In this document: positions 1 through 12,647 of the stretch, piece by piece | Layout: each line of letters starts with the position of its first letter | Position numbering within the stretch: the first letter of the stretch is position 1 | Position numbers and translations under genes: made by a program | NCBI GenBank assembly: GCA_012295275.1 | Contig: CM022679.1 | Coordinates: forward strand, 29,053,164-29,083,163 | DNA: 30,000 nucleotides | From: Chrysomallon squamiferum | Lineage: Eukaryota > Mollusca > Gastropoda > Neomphalida > Peltospiridae | Direction: 5' to 3' | Notes under the pieces: model-generated | Database searches by the model: none | Told to the model about the DNA's origin: nothing | Seen by the model: only the letters and a program-made list of their open reading frames with translations

Positions 1-292
1 ACCCACAAACACATTCTTCACCAGAATTCAACATATTATAACTATTTTTAAACATAGTTATTTAAAAACAAAACTCTTTCTCTAACTATTTACTAATATA
101 ATATAAAAAAAAAAAAAAAAAAAATGCTAGATTAATTCCATCTGTGAAAAAATCACAATAATATTTGATTGTTAAACTTAATTATTACCAAACGTTGGGG
201 TGATAAACAAATAAAACAAAAAAACATGGATGTAAACTATTAAGGACATGGTTTAAAATTAATTTTTGAAATGTATGTGATAATCTTTTCAG
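1..292 (+). other. Partial FAM13 intron at the window's left edge
   Basis: This is AT-rich sequence with an A run near 106-123 and no coding potential. It ends in a pyrimidine-rich acceptor (TAATCTTTTCAG) at 281-292 that opens the first visible FAM13 exon in phase 0. The upstream exons, including any RhoGAP-domain exons, lie outside the window. Confidence 0.7.
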
Positions 293-593
293 AGAAACAA
301 GTACAGGAAAGTGCCACCTGTGCGACCTCCTCCACCCAAATTTCAAGAAAAACCAGTCGACAGTATACCTGTACCTTCACCTAGGAAGGTGAGTTGTATT
401 ACCTGTTTCACCTTCAAATGAAAGTTATTTATATATATTCTTTGTTTCTAAGCTTCTGTGATGAAAATAACTTAAAAGATTCTCTGATGTATAAGTTCGT
501 ATTTTTTATTTTTTATTTTTTTATTGAACTTTTTGCAAAATGTTTCTTTTTATGTTGGAAAGAAGCATTTTAATTGTAAAATATCTATATGTG

Positions 594-667
<74 letters not shown>

Positions 668-782
668 TGTGTGTCTGTGTGTTTGTGTGTGTGTGATTGT
701 GTGTGTGTTGTGTGTGTGTGTGTGTGTGTTGTGTGTGTGTGTGTGTGTGTGTGTGTCTGTGTGTGTGAGTGTGTGTGTGTGT

Positions 783-821
<39 letters not shown>

Positions 822-1259
822 TGTGTGAGTATGTGTGTGTGTGTGTTAGTGTTAGTTTCATGTTATAAACTCACTGTGTGTTTCAGATTCGTAAAAACTA
901 CAACATCAACCACCAGCTAGAAGACGAAGAGCTGGACAAAAGTGACACATCGGCGAGTGTGGCGTCATGCAGCCACAACAGCCACAGCCCTCACATCGGT
1001 GATGATGTCGACTACCTCAGCAGGGCCTCTCCTATTACGTATGAAAGTGATGGTCTGAGTATTGTTGAATCTCCCGTTCCGACTCCAAAAATTCATGAGT
1101 ATGTATTTTAAATTTATTTACCATTAAAATCTTTTTTTTTTCTACGTCTTCATTTATTATCATTAGTTATTTTTATTACTGAAATAACAATAACTGCTAC
1201 TACTGCTACTACCCTTGTTATTGTTATCATTGTTATTATGATGATGATGATTATTATTA

Positions 1260-1303
<44 letters not shown>

Positions 1304-3479
1304 GTTATTTTTATTATTACTATTGTTGTTGTTGTTATTATTATTACAATTACAGGTAATAGTGATGTTTTTAAAAAGTAAAGTTTATTTTCAGGCTGGT
1401 TGAGAGAACTATCAGTATGACAGTCACAGAACATATATTTGGAGAACAAGACACAGAACCTAATGGTAATTTTATATATCATACTAAAGCTTTGTTGTGA
1501 TAACAAGACACAGAACCTAATGGTAATTTTATATATCATACTAAAGCTTTGTTGTGATAACAAGACACAGAACCTAATGGTAATTTTATATGTAATATTT
1601 CACTGAGGTATAATTTACCATCTTTCATGACTTTGTTTCTGAAAATGTAAAATACCAGCCTACTGCAGCAGTTTACTCAGCTGTGACAAAAGTTAACAAG
1701 GAAGAGCAAACAAGTCTTGAGCAAGTTTGTTTTATCAATGAATTATATAGATCTGCCTCTTATTTATTTTATTGTATTTTATTACATTTTATTTATTGAT
1801 TTTTTTTTATCTATTTTATTTATATTGGTGGGGATGTAAACAAAAAACGGTCTATGTGCACACGCATCATCTCATATTTTTAATATTTTTAAATTTTGTA
1901 TTAATACCATTAAAAGGGTTGGGGGAAAAAACAAAATTAAACACTGATAATAAAAACATGAATTTTGTTTGTACCATTGTATATAAATTTTTATGCATCT
2001 ATTTAAAATCATATAAATGTATTTATATGATTTAATATAATAAATAATAAGTACACCAGCAACAAGAACTTTTTGAAACAGCACATTACAGAAGATATTT
2101 CTGTCTTTCAGGCATCCTGTCAAATGAAGAATGTGCAGCACACACTCAGAATGATAGGTTTGTTTGAGAGTATTTTATTATTTTTTATATCCGTTTTTCA
2201 GACAACTCAGTCAAATAAATGTTGATGTTAGATGATACCAAGATATTGTACAGGACTGATATGATTCAGTGCTTTAGAAATTGTGTTATAAACTGATTAT
2301 TGTAATTAAGATAAATAGCAAAAAAACCATAATAAAATATAAAAATATTTTTTGTTGGCACAGTCTGAAGGATAACTGAATAATGATTTGAAATGTGGTA
2401 TCACACTGAGATCAATTTCTGCAGCACCCTGTAAATATTTTGTAAAAATATATTTTGTTTAATCAGATCTGATGAAGAGAGTGCAGCAGTCACCAGAGAA
2501 GAAACAGAAAAACACGAGAGGCAGACGCCAGAAATCACTTTTGAAGCAGCACCAAAGGTACATAACTCTTAACATTTAAAAAAAAAATTAAAAAATCTCC
2601 TGTGATACTGAAATTATTTTTGTGTTTTGAAAGTAATATATGAATATTTGGTCTAGTTTTTTAAATTTATTTTATTAAAGATAGCTGTTAGGCTGTTGTA
2701 TATTTCAGAAAGTATATCAAAATAAAAATAAATAAAAACATGCTGAAATCACATACCCATGAAAACAATATTTGTAACAGTAAGTATATTTATTTATTTA
2801 TTTATTTATTTATTTATTTCAGACACAAGCATCTGGATATTTGTTAGAAGAAGATCAAGAAGATGACCTGGATGATAAATACAGGTAACAAAAACACAGT
2901 TTATTTTTACTTTGTTCTGTATTCACCACATTTCTCTGGATGATAAATACAGGTAACAAAAACACAGTTTATTTTTACTTTGTTCTGTATTCACCACGTT
3001 TCTCTGGATGATAAATACAGGTAACAAAAACACAGTTTATTTTTACTTTGTCCTGTATTCACCACGTTTCTCTAATCTTATTTAATACATAATATATAAA
3101 TTTTAAAACTGAGTTAAGAAAAAGGAATATATATATATATTTTTTTTTTCATGTTAATGAAATGTTTCTTTTACTGATTTTACAAAAAATAAACACATTG
3201 GTGAAAAATATTCTTACAAGTTCTGATGTTTTAATATTAAGAATGAATAAATCTCACTTTTCATTTAAATAAAGGAATTTCTGTAAGGGTACACAATTTT
3301 TGTTAATTTCATCTTTTGTATATATTTCTTTTTTCTTTCTTTACTTCTTTACTTATTTCTTAATTCATTTATTTATTTATTAAAATTATAAATAAGATGT
3401 TTTGTATTTCAGGCAGTCAAGCGAAGTAGACACTGCAGAGTTTAGTGAAGTGGAACGGAGATCTGATGTGTTGTTTATG
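293..3479 (+). CDS. FAM13: FAM13 local exons 1-7: linker region
   Basis: Seven exons encode about residues 1-215 of the visible protein. Exon 1 (293-388) is basic and Pro-rich, with VPPVRPPPPKF, a possible SH3 or WW ligand. Exon 2 (887-1098) is Ser/His/Asp-rich and ends with SPVPTPKIHE. Exon 3 (1395-1465) gives LVERTISMTVTEHIFGEQD, a hydrophobic patch likely to be conserved. Exons 4-7 (2112-2157, 2467-2557, 2823-2884, 3413-3479) are acidic, with EEDQEDDLDDKYR. The region looks largely disordered. Junction phases in order are 0, 2, 1, 2, 0, 2, 0. Alternative exons in the introns cannot be excluded. Confidence 0.85.
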
Positions 3480-6400
3480 GTGAGTTTAGTCATCTTGCTT
3501 GTTATATTTAAATATTAGGAATTCCAACAGATGTTTATCAGTTTGACAAGTGTATGAAAGATTTTTAAAAAAAGTAAAGAAGTTGCATTTTTGTATTATT
3601 CGTTCATGTTATTATTTTTTTTTTCCTGTCATTTCAGTTTTTTGTTATAGTTGTTTTCTTGCTTTCTGAATACATTTTTTATTTAATTTTTTATTATTTA
3701 TAGTAAATGAACCCAAAAAAAAAAAACCAACAAAAGAAACCTTAACAAAAAAAAAAAAAAAAAAAATATAATTTTAAAAATAAATTTTCCATAAATCTAA
3801 TTTAAAAAGTTGAGAATTACTGAATTATTGAAAAAAAAAAAAAGATAACAATAATAAATCCTAAATAAAAAAGAAATAAAAAAGAAATAAAAGTGTGATT
3901 ACTTTCAGTTCAAGAAGCCGTCGGGTCCGAAGCGCCGATCTCCAAGTCGAAGTTTTCGTAAAAGTGACAGCTCGGACCTCGACGCTGAGATCAACAAACT
4001 GCTGTCAGAGACTGAGCCCCTGGTGGACGAAGCCCGACCCAGGCAGCTGAACGCCCCACCACGCAAACCCAGGAAGAACGTTCCCATGGCAACAGCAGAC
4101 GCTGAAAACGGCAACAGTAGTCCGGCAAAATCGAGGATTGCGTTTCTCGACATTCATCAGGAGAATTTACAGCTGTGTGTCTCCCCCGAGTCCTCGCCAA
4201 CCAATCACAGAAAACCTTTCGTTCCCCCCCTCGATCTCACCACCCTTCACCAGACTGTCGATGGTTCAGGTATTTTATGTTGAAAAACTTTCTGTTAAAA
4301 TGAAAAATCTTGACCTGTCTGACTTGTATTGTTCATTGATAAAATAAACATGCTTACAGTTAACTGATTTTTCCAGGTTTACTTAGAAACAGCTAAGTAA
4401 ACTTCTGTACACATAATTGTTTTTAATCCACAATTGTTTGCAGTTTGCTTCATAATATAATTTGATTGGACAAAAGCTAGATTTGTTATGTCTCAGACGA
4501 TTTCATTGGTCAAGAATGGAACTTGTGATATTTACTCAAGCAATCTGATTAGTCAAGAGCTAAATCATATTTTATAATGAAGATCCAGTGAACAAAAGAT
4601 TGAACTTGACAACCATTTGTTTTAATTAATTTGTAACTAAAATTTAGCCATAATAATAATAATAACAGTAATAATAATAATTTTTCTTCTTCTTCTTCTT
4701 CTTCTTCTTATTATTAATATGTGATTTTTTTTTTTTTTGTCTCTTTATTTTTACACCATGTTCTATGAATAGCCAAATCATTATTATTTTGAGAACAAAA
4801 AAGAAAAATGCATTTACTTGTATTTTTTCAAATTCTTCAGATGCTATTCCAGCCCTGAAAGCATACACAGTACCCTACCACTTGAGTAACAAACCAGCTG
4901 CAAACGAGGAAGATGAAGAAAATGCAGTGATCATATCTCCAGGGTCGAAACAACTCAAGCAGAATAACAGGTCAGTGGTCAATGTCAAGGTCACAGGTTC
5001 ATCAAGTGCAGTGTTCAACCTCAGAAAGAAAAACGCTTTTTATTTGTATTTTCATTTTATTTATTTATTTATAAATATGAAATGTCAGGGATAAGTTGAA
5101 GGTTTTTTTTTTTTTATCATGGTTGGTTTGAACATTATTAATTTCAAAATTAATTAATTGAAACATTTTAATTTATTTAATTTTAATTTTGCATATTAAA
5201 ATGTTTATTTTTATTTTATTTATTTTTTTTAAATTTGTTTATTTCTTCATGATTTATTATTATTATTTTTTTAATTTCAGTTTATTTTTATTTATTTATT
5301 TATTTATTTGTGCCATCAAGCTGGGTATTCTGAGCAAGCCTAACTGAGAGAGGCAGTGCTATTTTGCTTCATGTCTTTAAAACTGGCCTGTGTGTTCTTA
5401 CACTAATAATATTCAACAGTAAATGTTGTTTGACTGCTCACAGTGTTAATAATATTGTAATCATATTTTGCTTTATGCATGTTTTGATTACATACCTACG
5501 TATACTATCCTTTTATTTTTAAAACATTATTGTTTTTGTTGTTATTACGTTTTTTTTTTTTTTTTTTTTACACTTTAAGTCCAGCTTATAAAAAAAAAAA
5601 ATAAAAAAAAAAAAAAAAATTATTATTATTATTACATGTTATTGCAAATTAATTTATTCATATATTTGCTTGTTTGTTTATTTATTTATTTATTTATTTA
5701 TTTATCTATTATGATGTTTTGGTATTGTTGTTTATGAAATAGTTTATAAATAGGTGAATATTACAGCTGTCTTTAGTGAGCTTGTGTATCACGACAGATA
5801 GAGGTGCTTTTATGACGTACAGTGTCCTACAGTTTGTCTGTCTGTCTGTTTGTAAGATTGTTACAGAAGGCAAGACTCATAAGAAGCAGGACTGAATTTA
5901 ATATTTTGAATTTATTTTGTTCAGAAGACTTATACATGGTAATCATTCTTAATATGAAATTGTTAGTCGAGGAAATTATTGTTTTAAATATTACAAAACA
6001 CTTTTTTTTTTTCATTTTTATGCTTTTAATTCTAAAATTTAGGCAATTGAAAAGTATTATAAATGATTATTAATTAAGTAATTTATTATTGTTATTGTTG
6101 TTTGTTATTATTTTGAAATATTAAAGTTATTAGGAAAAATAAATATATCATTAATGAATTTAAAATATATTGTTAAAGAAAAATTTGAAAAGATAAATAA
6201 TTATTTAAATACACATTTTAAAAAGTTTTTAAATGTTAAAGGTAAAAGATAATTTTTGCTTCATTTTCGTAATTATTAAGATTTAAGTAGATTTTTAAAA
6301 TATAAACAAAATAAAATAAAATAGATGCTCATATAATGATAATGAGAAAATGCTTTCATTTCATTGTTTTTTTATAATATTTATGTCAAATTGATATAAA

Positions 6401-9400
6401 ATGTTTTTGAAAAATAATTGTGGAAATAAGTAAAACGAATCTAGTTTCTTTCAATAAATAAATAACATTAACAAAAAATATTTTTCTAAATCCTTTTAAG
6501 AAATAAATAAAATTAACACACATTATGTTTCTTTTAAGAAAGAAACGAAATAACAAAAACGTACATTTCTGGATTGTATTAAGAACTATGTAAAAGAATT
6601 AAAAAGCGTCTCTGTCTGTCTAAAAGAACAACCTGTGTGTTTTCCTAGCTGGCTGAGTGATGGTGATTCTGAGGCTCCTCAGTCTCCTGGGCTGAGAATG
6701 ACCTTCTGGAACAGGTGACTTGTCCAGTTCTTCACAGTCTTACGCTTGTCTGTCTTGTTTCCTTTTTCTGGAGAAGTTTTTTTGTTTTTTTTAATTGTGC
6801 TGGCTTTTGTCTGCTTTTGCTGTACTGAAAAACATTTCTGCTTCTGAGCTTTTACGTTTTTTTAAAACATAATTTTTTAATTTTGTTTTTTTTAATCATT
6901 TTTTTATTTTTTTTATTTTTTTTATTTTTGCAATCATCAGAATTTCCAAAAAGAAGAAATGATGCTTTCACAGCATGTCAATTCTACTTTTTATCTTGCT
7001 GTATCTTAAAAATATTACAGTGGTACCTTGACTTACAAATGCCCCAACTTATGAGTTTTTCCAAAAGCTGTGTTAGAGTGAGGTTCAGATACGCCACTGC
7101 TAGTTGGCGCCACGAACAGTATAACATCCGTCCAGCATCCTGCGTCTCACTCATCATGGAATCATCTCTGTTGTGTTGTGCTAGTGTTTTGTTGCAGTAT
7201 TTTTGTGGGGTTGGAACAGATTAATGGTATTTCAGTTAATTTCAGTTGGGAAAATTGATTTGATATATGAGCAAACTGAGTTACGAGCTCAGTCATGCAA
7301 TGAATTAAACTTCAAAAGTCAAGGTGCCATATATATATATATATATATATATAAAACAATAATAAATGCTTTTGCAAATCGTCAGTTGCTTATTACAGTT
7401 ATATTAATTTATTTTAATATTTTGATTAAAAACTGTAGATTTAAAAGATTTTAAATTATTATTATTATTATTATTTAAGAAACAATTAAACAGGTATTAA
7501 TTAATTTTTTATTATTATTTTTTTGATTGATATTTGATAACAGGTCAATAAAATATTCTTAAAGTTTGTTTTGTTTTGTTTGATATTTAGCTATTATGTT
7601 GCTGATTTTTATCTGGTTTTTTAGTTTTAAAAGTGCAGCATGTTGACATTGTATAGCTTTGTATTATGTTTTCGTACAGTACTCAAGATACTAATACTAA
7701 CACTTGGATAAAAATATGTTTTATTTCTTTCTTTATTTATTTATTTATAGCTAAAAATACATTCATAGCTAAAAATGAATTTTTAAAATTGTATTTATGT
7801 CAATTATTATTATTATTTTTTTGTTATTTATATATATTTTTATTGTTATTATTATTTTTATTTTTTTTTTTTCCCCTCATTTCTTATTTGTTTCTGTTCA
7901 GTTATTTACTGATTTGTTACAATTTTGTTATCTTTTATTACAACTTTGTGGGTTTTCCTGAATGTTTTCCTACTTCCAGTTTCATTTTACACAGCCCTAT
8001 TTTTAACACAAAGAAATAGTATTGCACCTCTAGATTTGTTGAATATCCACCTGAAAGCACTGCAAAACGTGTAACAAAATTTATGACTTTATTAATGAAT
8101 AGAAAAAACAAGTGAACATCACGAGAATTTCCTGCAGAAAAACAAATCAGACATTTTAATTACTTCTTTATGCAAATTGTTTAATAATGAGAAAGATAAT
8201 TAACAGAATTAACTTAAAATTGTGTTAACATAATGACATTAGTTACTCTTGATATATATATATATATATATTTTAAATTTGTTTATTTATCTATTTATTA
8301 TTATTATTATTTTAATTATTATTATTTCTTTTTTTATATTATTATTATTTTCTAAGTCTTAATTTAACAAAATAATATAATATTTTTGCAGCATTGCACC
8401 ATTAAAGTAGATTACTTTAAGTATTTTAATAGACTTTGATTACTCATTATTATTAGTTTATATATATATTACATGCAAAAGAAAACAATTTAAATTGTTT
8501 ACGATTTCTGCATGAAAATGGAAATCTGTTTATAGAAAAAATATTCTTGTTTATATAAATTTGAAATGATTGTAGAAATGCAACCAATATGCATGAAACC
8601 ATATTTATAATATTATGAAAGTTCAGTAACACTGGAATGAAATTATTGCATGTGACTACTTTGCCATTTGCTTAAACTGCAAATGTATTTGAATTGTAAC
8701 TTTAATAATGCATAAAAACAACTTAACTATTTTTTATATACTTTGTAAAAACTATTTTATTAAATGTGGAAACTTACCTTTGTTAATAATAAAGTAAAAC
8801 AGAAAGCTTAGTGAGTGAAAATGAATCTAGGCTGATATTTTATATATAAAATAATAACTTTTTAATATTTTGTTTTTAAAATCACTAAATAATGATATAC
8901 TTAACCTGTAATTTAAAAAAAAAGAAAATGTATTATTATAATGTATTTATTTTTTTTTTTTTTTTTAAGAGAAAGATATAGTGACTATGGCAGTTAACTA
9001 TTAAATTATAAGATTTCAAATGCAACCAAAGTTGTCACTAAACAAATAATCATATTGAGATGTTAGGAAGTTCTGTTTTATAATGTATTAAAATTTCTAC
9101 ATTTCACAAGATTACATTTTGTTATATTATGATACACTGTAAATAAATTATGTCCTTCTTCACCTTTTCAAATTTTATTTCCAGATTTTATTTTCAAATT
9201 TTATTTTTAAAATTAAGTTCCTTTTCTTCATTTCTTAATTCTCATTCTTTATCCTTTTTCTGTTTGTTCTTATTTCGGTCATTTTTTCCCTTTTTTTCCT
9301 TTTTTTACAATCTTTTTATAATCAGTTTTCTTTTTCTGTCATCATCTTTATCAGCTTCATCATCATCTTCATCAACATCATCACTGTTGTTATTGTCACA

Positions 9401-9888
9401 ACAAATATAACAACACACACACGTCTGTTTTCTGCATTTATTATTATCTTGTGTGAGAAGTTATGCTTTTATTTTAGAATTTAGATTTTTGTTCAAGAAA
9501 TGTAATAACAGTAGATTAATAGTTTTAAAACCTTTAATAATAATAATAATAATAATAAAATAATAATAAAAATATTATAATAATATAATAGAAACTTTGT
9601 TGTTTTCTTGTATCCAATTATCCTTTTTTGAAATATATCTCATTTTTATTTTTTTATTATTATTGTCATCATTATTACTAATACTGTCATCGACATCACC
9701 ATCATCATTATTGTTATTATTTAAATATTTAATGATATTTATAATGTTTTTTTATCTTTCTTCCAGTGTGTCAGCTAACACTGATATCCCCCCATCCCCT
9801 CCAGTGGATCAGGACACATACAGAAAACACAGGTAACACACCTTTATTGGAGAAAGGAGTAAATGAAATAACACTAATTGTGAAATAA

Positions 9889-9932
<44 letters not shown>

Positions 9933-12587
9933 GAAGAAGATAAAAGAACAACAAAGACAGTAATAATGTCATAATAATTTTAATAATAATAAGAAGAAAA
10001 ATAAATAATAAAAAGAGCAGCAACAGTAATTACTACTACTTCTACAACTACAACTAATAATAATAAGAAGAAAATAAAATATTAAAAAAAGAAAATAAAT
10101 TAAAAAAATAACCATTCTCTCATATGTACATTTTTTTTTTATCAACTGTGTTTTATTTTTATTTGAGACTTAGTGCAGTAATAATATTAATAATACAGTT
10201 CTAATTTATTGAAGTAATTTCTGCTGTTTATTACATATTTTATTTCTATTGTTATTTCATGTTTGTTTTGTTTTTTCAGTACTGATGAAGATAGTCAGAA
10301 GCTGAGACAACTCACTAAAAAAATTCAAAGTAAGTTTTGTTTTTAAATTTACATTTTTTACTTTTGATAATTAGAAAATCTTTAAATATTGAATCTGTTT
10401 TAATTTAAATATAAAGGAACATTACAGTGAATATTTTATTATACAACATCTAAATTTGTTAATATTAATAATTACCAGCTGTCCCTCAGTTGTACAGAAT
10501 TAACAGAAAACTTTCTGTTCAACAAATATTTATAACAGAACAACACATACCAAGGATTTTTATAAAAAAGTCTAAGAAGAATCTTTAATACAAAATTACA
10601 TTGGTTATTGGTTTTTTAGATTGTCATTACATTTAATCTTGATTTGACATTTTGTTTTAGAACTATTTTTGTTTCTTTAAAAATAAATATTCTTAAATAA
10701 ATGCTTATTATTTGGTATTTTCATTCTCTAAATTTTAATATTCTGTTTCAGATCTGAAAAGAAAAATTAAATCTTTTGAGGAACATTTTGAAAGACATCA
10801 TGGTTACAGAGTGAGTTATTATTATTATTATTATTTTTAACACAGATTTAAACAATAAAAAATGCAATTTTTAATTATTTAATCTACCAGTTTACAGATA
10901 AACTGAATTTTATAAAGTTGTGTGAAAGATATGATCTTTGTTACTGAATTTTATTTATTTATTTATTTATTTATTTATTATTAATATTATTATTTTATTT
11001 ATTTTATTTTTCATTTAATATTTTAAAAATATATATTATTTATATGTGTACTAAATTTTTCTTAAAAAATCATATTTATATTATCACATTTTTCTTGTAA
11101 CTGTTATTTTTATAAAGTGTAATTTATTTATAAATTTTGTTTTAGCCCTCCCAAAGTGACAAAGCAGTAAAACCAGAAATTAAGAAATACATGGCAGAAT
11201 TGTCAAAAGCAAGAAAAGATTTAAAACGTGAGTTATTATTTATCACTTCTACAACAAAATGTCATATTTGTTATTTCTCTTGTTTACATTTATTACTACT
11301 GTCTACATAGTTGTGGCAAAAAAAAAGAAGTAATAATAATAAATAAAGAAAAAGATTAAAAAAATTAAAAAGTAATGAAATAAAATAAAATAAAATAATT
11401 TAAAAAATAAATTAAAATTAAAAATTAATATGAAAAACAATAACAGAAAACAACAAAAAACAAAAATAGTTAACTCTATTATATAAAATGTATACTACAT
11501 TTATGTATTGAAATTATAAAAACAGCATTTTTAAAAAAACATATTTAAAATGTTTTATCAAGAGGCACTGATTTGATTATTATTAATATTATATTAGTAA
11601 TTGTTATCACTGTTATTAATAATGTTAAAATGTTACGTGATTATCATAAGAAATATTAGTTTCAAAATTTTATTTGTGTTTTTCTAGAGCTAAAAGAAGA
11701 TGCAGAAATGGGAACTCGAAGTCGCCATGGTAGCGGAGCCTCATCTTCAGGAGAAACTCCAAAAACAATACAGGAAATCAAAGTTACCTTGGAAACCATC
11801 TACACAACACTGAGAGAAAAACGACACGAGCAGACACGTCCACAAGAAATCAACGTTTGTTTAGTTTTTTATTTTATTTATCAAATGTTTATTTATAAAC
11901 ACTTCAGTATAAACTTGTTTAGTTTTTTATTTATATTTATAAAACTCAATTTTTTCTTTTAATTAAAAAGTTATCAAAAAGATATATATATATATTTATA
12001 TACTTCATTTGTAAATGCATTCATTTTTTGTATTTTATTTATATATTTGCTAGTTTTTATTTCATTTGAAAAATAAAAGTTTTTAAACTCATAATTCTTT
12101 AGATTAATGAAATTTTTAATTTTATTTGATAATATAGGTGCTGTGTTTTTTTTGGCCAACATTTTATTTTTAATTTTATTTGTTAACTGACGAAATGATT
12201 ATTTTCTATTATTATATATGTAAACTAATTATGCTTTATTTTATAAACTTTACTTTATTTTATGAACATTTTTCAGTACATTTTCACACCCATAATTTTA
12301 GATTACTGTGTTTTATTGAATATTTTCTTCCATGTAGTGTAATTAAGATAAACAATGATTTATTTCAGATGATGAACAGAGAGCAGGTGTATGAAGAGAA
12401 ACTGGCTGTTCAGAAAGCTTTGCTCTATTTTGAAAGTCTGCATGGAAGACCAGTGAGATTAATATTTTAATATTAAAAAATTACACAGTGTTACAATAAT
12501 AATGATAAAATATTAATAAAAAAATAACTGCAATAACAACAGTGATATCAATAAAACAACAACAGTAACAATAATAATAACAATAAC

Positions 12588-12647
<60 letters not shown>

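Larger units (their letters stand above)
6715..9766 (+). other. 3.05-kb FAM13 intron, longest in the window
   Basis: This is AT-rich intron holding a MITE (7018-7329), a (TA)n run (7330-7352), (ATT)n at 7455-7475, poly-T stretches and a (TCA/TCATCAT)n zone at 9340-9400. No exon was recognised. The flanking phases (2/2) mean that a symmetric skipped exon could exist unseen. Confidence 0.6.

Noticed and set aside
524-868. Overlapping Cys/Val and His/Thr reading frames on both strands
   Set aside because: They are translations of the (TG)n microsatellite inside an intron.
1150-1563. Minus-strand frame rich in Ile/Thr with a repeated SQQSFSMIYKITIRFC segment
   Set aside because: It is explained by the (ATT)n repeat and the 57-bp tandem repeat that crosses a plus-strand exon border.
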